DNA of 64,000 nucleotides from Caldisericota bacterium (GTDB lineage: Bacteria > Caldisericota > JANLFM01), in NCBI GenBank assembly GCA_024655965.1, contig JANLFL010000001.1, positions 402,120 to 466,119 on the forward strand. Direction: 5' to 3'. Below the pieces are notes generated by a model. The model ran no database searches. It was not told the DNA's origin and worked only from the letters and a program-made list of their open reading frames with translations. Position numbers and translations under genes: made by a program. Numbering within the stretch: the stretch's first letter is position 1; the number at the start of each line of letters is the position of its first letter. Below, one piece after another: positions 35,273-44,119 of this stretch.

Positions 35273-36727
35273 ATGGCTTGGAAAGGAAAACTGGAGAAGG
35301 TCGATCAGTATAAGTTCCGAATCCCAAAAGGATACAAATCGGGGATGCGGGTTGACGGGATTATCTACGCATCCGAGGCCCTTTTGCCCGATATCCTTTC
35401 CGAGGATGCCCCCGAACAGGTTGCCAACGTCGCCTGTCTTCCGGGGATCGTGAACGCCTCCCTGGCGATGCCCGATATCCATTGGGGATACGGCTTCCCC
35501 ATCGGGGGGGTCGCGGCTTTCGAAGTTGAGAGAGGGGTGATATCCCCCGGGGGAGTGGGATACGATATCAACTGTGGGGTTCGCTTGCTGACCACATATC
35601 TTCACAGGAAGGACCTTGAGGGGAGGTTGGAAAACCTGGTTTCCCGGATTTCCTCGAACGTTCCCTCCGGCGTGGGGTCTGAGGGAAAAATCAAAGTAAC
35701 CCGCGGGGAAATCGACAACCTCTTAAGAAGCGGAGCGCGATGGGCAGTGGAAAAGGGCTACGGCCACGTGGAGGACCTCGAGGCAATCGAGTCCTACGGG
35801 GAAATGAAAGGGGCAGACCCCGGAAAGGTTTCAAACAAGGCCAAAGAAAGAGGGTTTTCCCAGGTGGGAAGCCTGGGGGCGGGAAACCACTTCCTCGAGG
35901 TTCAGGAGGTTGTGGAGATATACGATAAGGAAGTCGCCGAGGCTTTCGGAATAAAGGAGGTTGGACAGATCACCATCCTCATCCATACTGGTTCCCGGGG
36001 TCTTGGCCACCAGGTCTGCTCGGATTACATCGAAGTGATGCAGAGAGCCGCTCAGAAATATGGAATCACCCTTCCTGACCGTCAACTTGCCTGCGCCCCC
36101 GTAAAGTCCGAGGAGGGGCAATCCTACCTTCAAGCCATGAGGGCAGCAACCAACTTCGCCTGGGCAAATAGACAGTTGATCACCCACTGGGTGAGGGAAG
36201 CCGTGACCTCCACATTTGGCAAGAGCGAGAGGGAGCTTGGCCTTCAAGTGGTTTACGATGTGGCCCATAACGTCGCCAAGATCGAGGAACACGAGGTGAA
36301 TGGGAAAAAGGTCACCCTTTGTGTCCACCGGAAGGGAGCCACAAGGGCTTTTCCGGCTGGGCATCCGGAGCTCCCGGAGCGTTACCAGAAGGTCGGGCAA
36401 CCCGTCCTCATTCCCGGTGACATGGGAAGATGTTCATTTGTCCTTGTGGGAACCGAACTCGCTTTGAAGGAGACATTTGGCTCCACCTGCCACGGTGCTG
36501 GAAGGGTGAAGAGCCGGAGCGAGGCTAAAAGGGAAATTAAACCTCAGGAACTTGTCTCCGAACTAAAAAGGAGGGGGATTTTAGTTAAGGCTGCCAGCCG
36601 GGAAACTCTTGTAGAGGAAGCTCCCGAAGCCTACAAGGATGTCACTCAGGTCGTGGAGGCCGTTGCCGGCGCTGGGATCTCCAGGAAAGTCGCCAAAATG
36701 AAACCGCTTGGAGTGATCAAGGGTTAA
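35273..36727 (+). CDS. rtcB: RNA-splicing ligase RtcB
   Basis: RtcB joins RNA 2',3'-cyclic phosphate or 3'-phosphate ends to 5'-OH ends using GTP and Mn2+. The 484-aa protein has YGFPIGGVAAF, GVGYDINCGVRLL (metal cysteine), SLGAGNHFLEVQ, the histidine pair in HTGSRGLGHQV, and the guanylylated histidine in CHGAGRVKSR. Length is full. The archease partner gene is elsewhere in this window (about 50.9 kb). A small membrane protein follows without a gap. Confidence 0.97.
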   Translation: MAWKGKLEKVDQYKFRIPKGYKSGMRVDGIIYASEALLPDILSEDAPEQVANVACLPGIVNASLAMPDIHWGYGFPIGGVAAFEVERGVISPGGVGYDINCGVRLLTTYLHRKDLEGRLENLVSRISSNVPSGVGSEGKIKVTRGEIDNLLRSGARWAVEKGYGHVEDLEAIESYGEMKGADPGKVSNKAKERGFSQVGSLGAGNHFLEVQEVVEIYDKEVAEAFGIKEVGQITILIHTGSRGLGHQVCSDYIEVMQRAAQKYGITLPDRQLACAPVKSEEGQSYLQAMRAATNFAWANRQLITHWVREAVTSTFGKSERELGLQVVYDVAHNVAKIEEHEVNGKKVTLCVHRKGATRAFPAGHPELPERYQKVGQPVLIPGDMGRCSFVLVGTELALKETFGSTCHGAGRVKSRSEAKREIKPQELVSELKRRGILVKAASRETLVEEAPEAYKDVTQVVEAVAGAGISRKVAKMKPLGVIKG

Positions 36728-37009
36728 ATGATCACCAGCTTCTGGCACTGGCTTTCCATAATCCTTGTGGGGGGATTTGTGGGAATTGTTACGGGGTTTA
36801 TCTCCACAAGGAGAGTTGCAGGAGGGGTATGGCTTTTCGCCTTCGTGGGGATTCTGGGGGCATTTCTTTTTGATTTCGTCTGCGCGGTGATCTTCAAGCT
36901 CTACATCGACCTTCCAGTTTTTTACAACCTCAGCCTTCTTTTCTGGATGGTGATTGGAGCTGTGGGAGCAACCCAGATCCTGAACCTTCTTGGTGAAAAA
37001 CCGGATTAA
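36728..37009 (+). CDS. Small membrane protein (YeaQ/GlsB-like)
   Basis: The 93-aa protein has three hydrophobic helices (about residues 7-27, 33-57 and 65-88) with a short RRVAGG loop, resembling the transglycosylase-associated YeaQ/GlsB group of membrane proteins, though not closely. Its ATG directly follows the rtcB stop, so it is probably translated from the rtcB transcript. Function is unknown. Confidence 0.65.
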   Translation: MITSFWHWLSIILVGGFVGIVTGFISTRRVAGGVWLFAFVGILGAFLFDFVCAVIFKLYIDLPVFYNLSLLFWMVIGAVGATQILNLLGEKPD

Positions 37010-38445
37010 TAGGATTTAGCGAAGTAGGCCAGGAATTTTGCCTCATTCCCGCAGACCAGGCACATCTTTCCCGAGGGCTCCTCATCTTTAATGCACCTGA
37101 TCGTAGCAGTTGTCTGGGCTTTGACCTCCTCCTCGCAGGCTTCGTTTCCGCACCAGGGGGATAAAATGAAGCCCCGTTTTTCCTCCATTATCTTTTTGAA
37201 TTCAGAAAAGTCTTCGCTCTCCCTGGTGTTCGTTTCCCGGAAGTTTTTCGCCCGATCGAACAGGGATTTTTGCACTGATTCAAGAACCTGGGGGGCGACC
37301 GTGGGGAGCGCTTCCCATGAAGCCCTTCTCTTTTCCCGGTTGTCCCTCCTCACAAGCACTGCTTCGGAGGAGGCAAGGTCCCGGGGGCCTATCTCCAGAC
37401 GCAGGGGGACTCCCCTCAGCTCCCACTCCGAGAACTTCCACCCAGGGGTGTACTCGTCCCGGTCATCCAGAAGGACCCTGATCCCAGATTTTTTGAGCAG
37501 GTCCCTCAATTCCCGGGCCTTGTTGATCACCTCTTCCTGCTCCTGGCCGTAAAAAATGGGGACGATGACCACCTGGTAAGGGGCAATTCTGGGGGGAATG
37601 ATTAAACCGGAATCGTCTCCGTGAACCATGATCAGCCCCCCGATCAACCTGGTGGAGACTCCCCAGGAGGTCGACCATGCGTGCTTTTCCTGGCCATCTG
37701 AATCGAGGAAGGTGATTTCAAAGGCTCGGGAAAAATTTTGCCCCAGATCGTGGGAGGTACCGCATTGAAGGGCTTTTCCGTCGGGCATCAGGGCCTCGAG
37801 GGTGAAGGTATCCAGTGCTCCTGCAAATTTTTCTGAGGGGGACTTCTTTCCGGTGATCACGGGAATGGCTAAGTCGTTCTCCACAAGGTCCCGGTAGATT
37901 TCTAAAATACGGAGGACCTCCTCCAGCGCCTCCTCATGGGTGCGGTGGAGGGTGTGGCCTTCCTGCCAGAGGAATTCCGTCGTGCGGAGGAAAAGTCTTG
38001 TGACCTTCTCCCACCTGACGATGTTGCACCACTGGTTGATCAGAATGGGAAGGTCCCTCCAGGAACGAACCCATTTGGAATACATGTAACCGATGATGGC
38101 TTCGGAAGTTGGTCTAACAGCCCAGCGTTCCTCTAAAATTTCGTCACCACCCTGGGTTACCCAGGCAACCTGGGGAGCAAACCCCTTGACGTGCTCCGCT
38201 TCCCTGGAAAGGAAGCTTTCGGGGATGAAGAGGGGAAAGTAAGCGTTGACGTGCCCGGTTTCCTTCAGCCGGCGGTCAAGGGCATCCTGGATATTTTCCC
38301 AGATGGTGAAGCCGTAAGGACGAATGACCATGCAACCCTTAAGGGGGCTGTAATCAGCAAGTTCCGCCCTCCGGACTACCTGGACGTACCATTCGGAAAA
38401 ATCCTCTGATTTTTTGGTAATTTCAGTAACAAATTCCTCTGCCAT
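37006..38445 (-). CDS. proS: Prolyl-tRNA synthetase, archaeal/eukaryotic-like type
   Basis: This is a class II synthetase charging tRNA-Pro. At 479 aa it lacks the bacterial editing insertion and has a C-terminal extension, as in archaeal-type ProRS. Motif 2 is WCNIVRWEKVTRLFLRTTEFLWQEGHT, PTSEAIIGYM belongs to the active site, and MVHGDDSGLIIPPRIAP is motif 3. The C-terminal zinc-type region has cysteines in WCGNEACEEEV and MCLVCGNEA and ends with a Tyr residue, as usual. The ATG at 38445 with GAGGAG six bases upstream is preferred to the TTG at 38463. Confidence 0.96.
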   Translation of the reverse strand: MAEEFVTEITKKSEDFSEWYVQVVRRAELADYSPLKGCMVIRPYGFTIWENIQDALDRRLKETGHVNAYFPLFIPESFLSREAEHVKGFAPQVAWVTQGGDEILEERWAVRPTSEAIIGYMYSKWVRSWRDLPILINQWCNIVRWEKVTRLFLRTTEFLWQEGHTLHRTHEEALEEVLRILEIYRDLVENDLAIPVITGKKSPSEKFAGALDTFTLEALMPDGKALQCGTSHDLGQNFSRAFEITFLDSDGQEKHAWSTSWGVSTRLIGGLIMVHGDDSGLIIPPRIAPYQVVIVPIFYGQEQEEVINKARELRDLLKKSGIRVLLDDRDEYTPGWKFSEWELRGVPLRLEIGPRDLASSEAVLVRRDNREKRRASWEALPTVAPQVLESVQKSLFDRAKNFRETNTRESEDFSEFKKIMEEKRGFILSPWCGNEACEEEVKAQTTATIRCIKDEEPSGKMCLVCGNEAKFLAYFAKSY

Positions 38446-38512
38446 CTTTGCTCCTCGGTCCAAGGAAAGATTGGAGTTAATTTATCAGGTAAAGAGGATT
38501 TGGTAAAGGGTC

Positions 38513-39631
38513 TCAGGATTGAAGGAGGGTTTTGCCCGAATTACTTTCGAAAAGATGCATCCTTTCGGGGTCAAGGAAGACCCCGACATCCTCTCCGGGG
38601 GAAAGTTCCAGGGTTGCGCTTGTCACGGAAACAAGCGACCATCCCGAGAGATCCAGATGGACTATGAATTCCTTGCCCACCAGTTCTATGACGTCGATTT
38701 TTCCTCTGATTAACCCCTGCCCATCCTTTACGACCTCCACGTGCTCTGGTCTTATCCCCGCAGTTACTTCCAATGGGAGGGAAATCCCTTTCTTTTGGAT
38801 ACTGCTTTCGATCTTTTTTGGGAGGGGAATTTTTGAAAATCCCAAATCGACCGAGAAGATGCCTTCCTCCCTTTTTAAAATCCCAGGGAAGAAATTCATG
38901 GGAGGACTCCCGATAAAGGAGGCCACGAATATGTTCGCCGGGTTTTCGTAAACTTCCCGGGGAGTTCCCACCTGTTCAAGATGTCCCTGGTTTAAAATGG
39001 CAATCCGGTCCCCGATGGACATCGCTTCCACCTGATCGTGGGTGACGTATATGATGGTTGTCTTAATACGTTCGTGGAGCTTTTTTAGTTCCGCCCGGGC
39101 GGCAACCCGCAATTTGGCGTCCAGGTTGGAGAGGGGCTCGTCCATTAAAAAGACTTTTGGTTCCCGGACGATCGCCCTGGCCAGAGCGACCCTCTGCCTC
39201 TGGCCCCCGGATAGCTGGGCTGGCTTTCTGGAGAGGAGTTCGCCAATTCCCAGGCTCTCGGAGACCTCCTTCACTTTCTTTTCAATTATTTCTTTGTCCA
39301 CCCCTCTCACTTCGAGGGGGAAGGAAATGTTCCGGAAGACCGTGAGGTGTGGGTAAATGGCGTAGTCCTGAAAAACCATCGCCACATCCCTTTCCTGGGG
39401 GCGAAGGAAGAGCCTTTTTTCTCTTGAGGTGACAATCTCATCTCCCAGCAAAATTTCCCCATCGTCTGGGTTAATCAAGCCCGCCACGCAGAGCAAGGTG
39501 GTCGTCTTCCCGCACCCGGAAGGACCAAGTAGGACAAAGAATTCCCCGTCGCGAATTTCCAGATTCAGGTTATCTACCGCTTCTGATTTGCCGTATTTTT
39601 TCTTGAGGTTTTTTATTGTAACGCTGGCCAT
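38513..39631 (-). CDS. Sugar ABC transporter ATP-binding protein (MsmK/UgpC type)
   Basis: The 372-aa ATPase has Walker A LLGPSGCGKTTTLLCVAG, the signature LSGGQRQRVALARAIVREPKVFLMDEPLSNLD and the C-terminal MOI/TOBE regulatory region (from VGTPREVYENPANIFVASFIGSPPMNF). Such subunits often serve several sugar importers. It lies downstream of two permeases and a binding protein, so it probably powers that importer. The 3' end precedes proS by 67 bp. Confidence 0.93.
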   Translation of the reverse strand: MASVTIKNLKKKYGKSEAVDNLNLEIRDGEFFVLLGPSGCGKTTTLLCVAGLINPDDGEILLGDEIVTSREKRLFLRPQERDVAMVFQDYAIYPHLTVFRNISFPLEVRGVDKEIIEKKVKEVSESLGIGELLSRKPAQLSGGQRQRVALARAIVREPKVFLMDEPLSNLDAKLRVAARAELKKLHERIKTTIIYVTHDQVEAMSIGDRIAILNQGHLEQVGTPREVYENPANIFVASFIGSPPMNFFPGILKREEGIFSVDLGFSKIPLPKKIESSIQKKGISLPLEVTAGIRPEHVEVVKDGQGLIRGKIDVIELVGKEFIVHLDLSGWSLVSVTSATLELSPGEDVGVFLDPERMHLFESNSGKTLLQS

Positions 39632-39679
39632 TCCTTTCCTTTCTTAACCCGCAGAAGAGCTTCCGACAGGTGCCATTTT

Positions 39680-40504
39680 TTAACCCTTGATCGCTCCCGC
39701 CATGTACCCCCTGATTAAATATTTCCCCAGGAGAAAATAAACGATCAAAGCAGGAAGGGCGTACCACAGGGTCCCGGCCATCTGTAAATTCCACAAAGCG
39801 ACGAACCCCCCTTTGAGGTTGGCCAATGCCACGGAAGCGGGCATTGCCTCCACGCCCCGGGAAAGAACGAGACCGATTAAAAGGTCGTTCCAGATTGAGG
39901 TGAACTGGAATACTCCGGCAACAGCGAAGGGAAGCCAGGAAAGGGGAAGCACGACCCTCCGGTAAATCGTCCAGGTTCCCGCACCGTCAATCTGGGCAGC
40001 CCTGATCAAGCTGTCTGGAATGTCCTCGTAAAAGGAGCGGAAAAGCAGGGTGCATATCGGGATCCCGTAGGCGGTGTGGGTTAGGATCAATCCCCAGATG
40101 GTGTTGTACAAGCCCAACCGCACCATGGTCAGGACCAGGGGGACCAGGACTGCCTGGTAGGGGATAAATATCCCTAAAATTATCAGGCCAAAAATCAACC
40201 CCGATCCCGGGAATTTAATTTTTGTGAGGATATATCCGGCTATGGAACCAAAAAGGCAGGAGAGTAAGGTTGCTCCCAGGGTAAAAGACAGGCTGTTTAG
40301 AAGAGGCCTCCCCATTACCGAAAGGGTGGTCTTCAGGGGTTCCAGGGTTGGGTTCTGTGGGGGTTCAATGGGGGTGGTGTAGATCAAATCCTCCTCTGTC
40401 TTTAACGCAGTGACCAGGGCGCTCCAGAGGGGAAGGAGAAAGAGGATCACGAAGAAAATTAAAATCAGGTAAAGGAAAAACCTCCCGATTCTTGCCCGGC
40501 TCAT
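39680..40504 (-). CDS. Sugar ABC transporter permease (MalG type)
   Basis: The 274-aa protein has six hydrophobic segments and the EAA coupling motif DIPDSLIRAAQIDGAGTWTIYRRVVLPL in the cytoplasmic loop (about residues 180-207), which contacts the ATPase. It overlaps the preceding permease gene by 4 nt. It is the MalG/GtsC-type partner in a carbohydrate importer. Confidence 0.93.
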   Translation of the reverse strand: MSRARIGRFFLYLILIFFVILFLLPLWSALVTALKTEEDLIYTTPIEPPQNPTLEPLKTTLSVMGRPLLNSLSFTLGATLLSCLFGSIAGYILTKIKFPGSGLIFGLIILGIFIPYQAVLVPLVLTMVRLGLYNTIWGLILTHTAYGIPICTLLFRSFYEDIPDSLIRAAQIDGAGTWTIYRRVVLPLSWLPFAVAGVFQFTSIWNDLLIGLVLSRGVEAMPASVALANLKGGFVALWNLQMAGTLWYALPALIVYFLLGKYLIRGYMAGAIKG

Positions 40505-41391
40505 TTCGTTTTCCTCCAGTAAGTGCGGAAAAGATAGGGGACGACGATCATCATCACCAGGAAAAATAGCAAGGAGGCGATGGCAGAACCGTAGGCGAAA
40601 TGAGTCATGGCGAAGCTTTCTTTGTACATCGTAAGGGGGAGAATTTCTGTGGCGTATCCTGGCCCCCCCGAGGTGAGGATGTAAATGAAGTCGAAGGCCT
40701 TCAGGGCAAAGACCATTAAAATCACAAAAGCGGTGAAAAAGGAGAATTTGATCTGTGGGATGATTATCCTCCGGTAGAGGGTGAATCCCGACGCGCCATC
40801 AACCTGGGCGGCCATGATGTGGGATTCGGGGACGGACCTTATCCCCGCGAGGAAGATGAGCATGGTGTATCCAGCAAATTGCCAGATTAATGCCAGGACA
40901 ACGCAGTAAAGGGCGATATTCGGATCGGTGATCCAGCCGCTTTTTAAAAAGCCCAGCCCCAGGGAATCGAGGATCGTGTTGATCACGCCTATGGTCGGGT
41001 TGTACATCCACCGCCAGAGATACCCGGTGATAACGAAAGAGAGGGTGAAGGGAAGAAGGTAGATCGCCCTTAGGGTTCCCTCAAACCGGACCTTTTGGTC
41101 GAGGAGGATGGCGAGGAAAAGACCGAGAATTAGGCTTCCGGGAACGAAGAGGGCCATTAAAATCAGGTTGTTTTTCAGGGAGGTGAGGAAAACGGAATCA
41201 TTGAATAATTTTAGGTATTGTGAGAAGCCGACTATGTGGTAACTGGGGACAAGGCCCTTCCAGTCGGAAAGAGATACGACAATATTCCAGGCAATGCTGA
41301 AATAGACGAAGTAACCCACCAGGACAAGGGCGGGCAGGAAAAGGGTCAGGGTTAAGGCTCTGTCTTTGAATTCTCCCCAGGAAATTTTCAT
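40501..41391 (-). CDS. Sugar ABC transporter permease (MalF type)
   Basis: The 296-aa protein has six predicted membrane segments, beginning with LTLTLFLPALVLVGYFVYFSIAW, and the EAA loop SVPESHIMAAQVDGASGFTLYRRIIIPQ. It is the MalF/GtsB-type permease. There is no clear ribosome site in front of its ATG: the transcript here ends a T-run from the hairpin at 41397-41428. Expression may therefore depend on readthrough from the binding-protein gene. Confidence 0.92.
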   Translation of the reverse strand: MKISWGEFKDRALTLTLFLPALVLVGYFVYFSIAWNIVVSLSDWKGLVPSYHIVGFSQYLKLFNDSVFLTSLKNNLILMALFVPGSLILGLFLAILLDQKVRFEGTLRAIYLLPFTLSFVITGYLWRWMYNPTIGVINTILDSLGLGFLKSGWITDPNIALYCVVLALIWQFAGYTMLIFLAGIRSVPESHIMAAQVDGASGFTLYRRIIIPQIKFSFFTAFVILMVFALKAFDFIYILTSGGPGYATEILPLTMYKESFAMTHFAYGSAIASLLFFLVMMIVVPYLFRTYWRKTK

Positions 41392-41396
41392 CTGAG

Positions 41397-41428
41397 AAAA
41401 AAAGAGGGGGGAGTGTTCCCCCCTCTTT
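41397..41428 (-). terminator. Intercistronic hairpin with T-run after the binding-protein gene
   Basis: On the minus strand AAAGAGGGGGGA-acac-TCCCCCCTCTTT forms a 12-bp stem followed by a run of T, ending 5 bases before the permease ATG. It looks like a rho-independent terminator or 3'-end stabiliser that yields more binding-protein mRNA than permease mRNA. Such hairpins are common in sugar ABC operons. Confidence 0.85.
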
Positions 41429-41440
41429 CAAGTCAAAGTT

Positions 41441-42799
41441 TTATTTTAGCGACCATTGAGTGGTGTATTCCCCGGAGATTTCCTTGGTGTAATCCGTGAG
41501 GGCTTTGGCCGCTTTTGCCACGTCCAGATCGGTGGTGAACCCGGAGATGATGTCGGAAAGTTTAACCTTGAAGGCCTCAGGAGCCCCGCTTCCGTGGACC
41601 ACGCTGGGGAACATGTACTGGGCGGCTTTGAAGTCGGAAATTGCGGATTGCTGGTAAGGCCCGTATTTTGAGATATCGGCGTCGGTCCTGGCAGATATCG
41701 AACCCTTGATCGGGTTAAAAGCGTCCTGCCCCTCCTTGGAGGCCACGGTCTTCAACCACCGTAAAGAGTTGGTGGGGTGCTTAACCCCTTTGGGGTGCTG
41801 GAAGACGTCGATGCACAGGCCGTACATCCCCTGGGTCCCGGGCACTGCGAAGGTCCCATAGTCCTTTCCATACTCCTTCTTGGCGACGTAGAATTCACCG
41901 TTTGCCCAGTCGCCCATGATATTGAAAGCCCCCTCCCCGGTGATGATCCTCTTGGTGGCATCATCCCAGGTCAAAGCAGCATGGTCCGGGTTTACATAGC
42001 TCAGGTATTTTTTAAAGGTCTCGAGGGCCTGGGTGAGTTTGGGGTCATCTGGAGAGGTGATCTTGCCGTTGATCCAGTCCTGGTAGAAATCGATGCCCAT
42101 GCTGGCGGCGATCTGTTCGAAGGTGTGAGCGGCAGTCCAGGCTTCACCCATTTGAATTGGATATTGCACCCCAGCCTCTTTCAACTTGTCGCAGGCCGCG
42201 AAGAAAGTATCCCACGAGGTTAAGGTTGCAGGATCGATCCCGTTCTGGTCAAGGAGGGTCTTATTGTACCAGACGACGTTTACTCTGTGGATGTTCACCG
42301 GGACGGAATAGTAATGGCCATCGAACTGACACATTTTCCTCACGACTTCTGGAATCACAGCTTCCAGGCCTTCCTCGGTCCACAGGTCGTCGATCGGATC
42401 GAGCAAGCCGGCGTCAAAGTAGGGTTTCCCCTCGTAACCCGCATGCATCTGGAAGGCATCCGGAGCATCCCCTGCCAGGACAAGGGTCTTGATGATCCCC
42501 ATCATGGTGAAACCAGCTCCGCCTGTCACGGGAGTCTGCATCACTGCCACATCCGGGTACTTGGTGGTGAACACTTTCACCAGGGCATCGATTGCCGCCT
42601 TCTCTCCTCCGGAAGTCCACCAGTGATAGATGGTGAGGGCGTTTACTTCAGGAGTAGGTGAGGGTGTCGTCGGAGTAGGTGAGGGAGAAGTTGGGGATGG
42701 AGTCGTCGGAGAAGGAGACGGAGCGGCACAGCTTGAAAACATTGCGGTGGTTAAAAGGAGAGAGACCAAAACAAGGGTTACTTTCCACTTCCCTTTCAT
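41441..42799 (-). CDS. Sugar ABC transporter substrate-binding lipoprotein (glucose/mannose type)
   Basis: The 452-aa protein has a lipoprotein signal ([11 protein letters not shown], lipobox cysteine near residue 24) followed by a Pro/Ser/Thr-rich linker of about 24 residues, then the mature domain beginning [36 protein letters not shown] and [10 protein letters not shown] resemble the glucose/mannose-binding proteins of Thermus-type Gts importers. The protein would be tethered outside the membrane and capture a sugar for the two permeases. Sugar identity is inferred only from this likeness. Confidence 0.9.
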   Translation of the reverse strand: MKGKWKVTLVLVSLLLTTAMFSSCAAPSPSPTTPSPTSPSPTPTTPSPTPEVNALTIYHWWTSGGEKAAIDALVKVFTTKYPDVAVMQTPVTGGAGFTMMGIIKTLVLAGDAPDAFQMHAGYEGKPYFDAGLLDPIDDLWTEEGLEAVIPEVVRKMCQFDGHYYSVPVNIHRVNVVWYNKTLLDQNGIDPATLTSWDTFFAACDKLKEAGVQYPIQMGEAWTAAHTFEQIAASMGIDFYQDWINGKITSPDDPKLTQALETFKKYLSYVNPDHAALTWDDATKRIITGEGAFNIMGDWANGEFYVAKKEYGKDYGTFAVPGTQGMYGLCIDVFQHPKGVKHPTNSLRWLKTVASKEGQDAFNPIKGSISARTDADISKYGPYQQSAISDFKAAQYMFPSVVHGSGAPEAFKVKLSDIISGFTTDLDVAKAAKALTDYTKEISGEYTTQWSLK

Positions 42800-42835
42800 T
42801 TGTCCACTAACCCCCTTTTTTTGTAGTGCAAAATA

Positions 42836-42864
42836 AACATAGGTTTTCGAAAATTGGCTGTCAA
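42836..42864 (-). promoter_or_regulatory. Promoter of the sugar ABC operon with a possible operator
   Basis: On the minus strand a perfect TTGACA (42859-42864), a 17-bp spacer and TATGTT (42836-42841) form a promoter for the binding-protein gene. The spacer contains the perfect palindrome TTTTCGAAAA (42844-42853) with a central CG, the type of core bound by LacI-family sugar repressors. No regulator gene lies next to it. Confidence 0.65.
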
Positions 42865-42965
42865 GGGGATTTTTTCTTCCAGGAATTTATTTTTGAAATT
42901 AAAGGAATGATTTGATGATTATGGGGAATGTGAAAGAGGCTATCAAAAACTGTTTATCCTCCCCT

Positions 42966-43649
42966 TTAATATGGAGATTGGAATGAGATCGGGATTTGCC
43001 TTGTCTGCCCCGGTCGTCTCCCGAGGCTGAAAATTATTGCCAGGGCAATTCCCGCGAGGAAGCCCCCTATGTGGGCCTGGACAGCAACTCCCTCGGAAGG
43101 GGCGATGAGGAATTGAGATCCGAACCAGATTAAAAGGTAGATCCAGGCAGGAATGGGAACCACCCTGGAAAATATCCCCAGGGGAATAAGGGTGATGATG
43201 GGGGCTCTGGGAAAGAAATAAATATATGCCCCCATCACCCCGGAGATTGCTCCCGATGCTCCAATCATAGGAATGAAGGGGTAATTTCCCGAGAACAGGA
43301 CATAGCTGTAAGCAGCTGCAACCCCGGAAAGAAGGTAGAAAAGGATGAAGCGAATGGGTCCCAGGAAATCCTCCACGTTGTCCCCGAAGACCCAGAGGAA
43401 AAACATGTTCCCGATGATGTGGAGCCAGCCTCCGTGGAGGAACATGGAGCTGAAAATGGAAGGCAGGTTCTGGCCCTGGAGGATTAAAGCCGGCACCGCT
43501 CCATAAAGCGTGACAAAGCGGTTCCCCGCATCTGTGGACAGACCGAGGGTGAGCTGATAGATGAAGACCAGGGTGCAGGAAAGGATGATGGAGACGGTGA
43601 TCAGAGGGAACCCCCTTCTCCTGTTTATGTCGTAAATCGGGATAACCAT
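42966..43649 (-). CDS. Rhomboid-family intramembrane serine protease
   Basis: The 227-aa protein has about six membrane helices. Its catalytic serine is in IGASGAISGVMGAY and the histidine in HIGGFLAGIAL, the rhomboid dyad. FLHGGWLHIIGNMFFLWVFGDNVED carries the L1/TM2 motif HxxxxHxxxN. It cleaves membrane protein substrates within the bilayer. It starts one base after the stop of the upstream small secreted or anchored protein, so the two are co-transcribed. Confidence 0.95.
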   Translation of the reverse strand: MVIPIYDINRRRGFPLITVSIILSCTLVFIYQLTLGLSTDAGNRFVTLYGAVPALILQGQNLPSIFSSMFLHGGWLHIIGNMFFLWVFGDNVEDFLGPIRFILFYLLSGVAAAYSYVLFSGNYPFIPMIGASGAISGVMGAYIYFFPRAPIITLIPLGIFSRVVPIPAWIYLLIWFGSQFLIAPSEGVAVQAHIGGFLAGIALAIIFSLGRRPGQTRQIPISFQSPY

Positions 43650-44030
43650 CTATTTGGCCTCCAGATTGAGTATCCTTGTCCGGTTGACATTTACCCGGAT
43701 TGAGCTAAAACGGGAAGGTTCAAAAAGGATGTCCTTGCTATCCAGAAGCTCCCCTTTAAAAAAATAATGGAAAACCAACTGATGTTCTCCCTCAGTTAAA
43801 AGGAGGTCCCCGAAAAAAGCGGAAGCGGAGAGGTTATTGTCAACGACAATTTTTAAGTCCCGGACGCCTTCCTGAAAGTCCTGCTCGATTTCCCTGAAGG
43901 TGAGGGTATCTCCTTGAATGTAAATGTCCACCTTTACCGGAAAGAGGTCACTTCGGGGGAGAAAACCAAAAATCAGTGATCCTCCAAGAATCAGAAGAGC
44001 AATAATGTTCTGAAGCGCTTTAGTCCTCAC
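43650..44030 (-). CDS. Uncharacterised membrane-anchored protein upstream of rhomboid
   Basis: The 126-aa protein starts with GTG and has one N-terminal hydrophobic segment (about residues 8-26), then a beta-rich extracytoplasmic region (VDIYIQGDTLTFREI, KIVVDNNLSASAFFGD, LVFHYFFKGELLDSKDILF). I do not recognise a family. It is directly followed by the rhomboid gene and so may be a substrate or partner, which is inference from position only. Confidence 0.7.
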   Translation of the reverse strand: MRTKALQNIIALLILGGSLIFGFLPRSDLFPVKVDIYIQGDTLTFREIEQDFQEGVRDLKIVVDNNLSASAFFGDLLLTEGEHQLVFHYFFKGELLDSKDILFEPSRFSSIRVNVNRTRILNLEAK

Positions 44031-44119
44031 GAAAAAATTTTAACACTCCCTTACCCGGGGAACCAGGCAAAAACCCCATTTTTATTCAAGCAAATATTCC
44101 CCAAACGAAGGGGGAACAT

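Noticed and set aside
42914-42988. Short plus-strand ATG frame between the sugar operon and the rhomboid gene
   Set aside because: Twenty-four codons, no ribosome site, and it runs into the rhomboid gene on the other strand.
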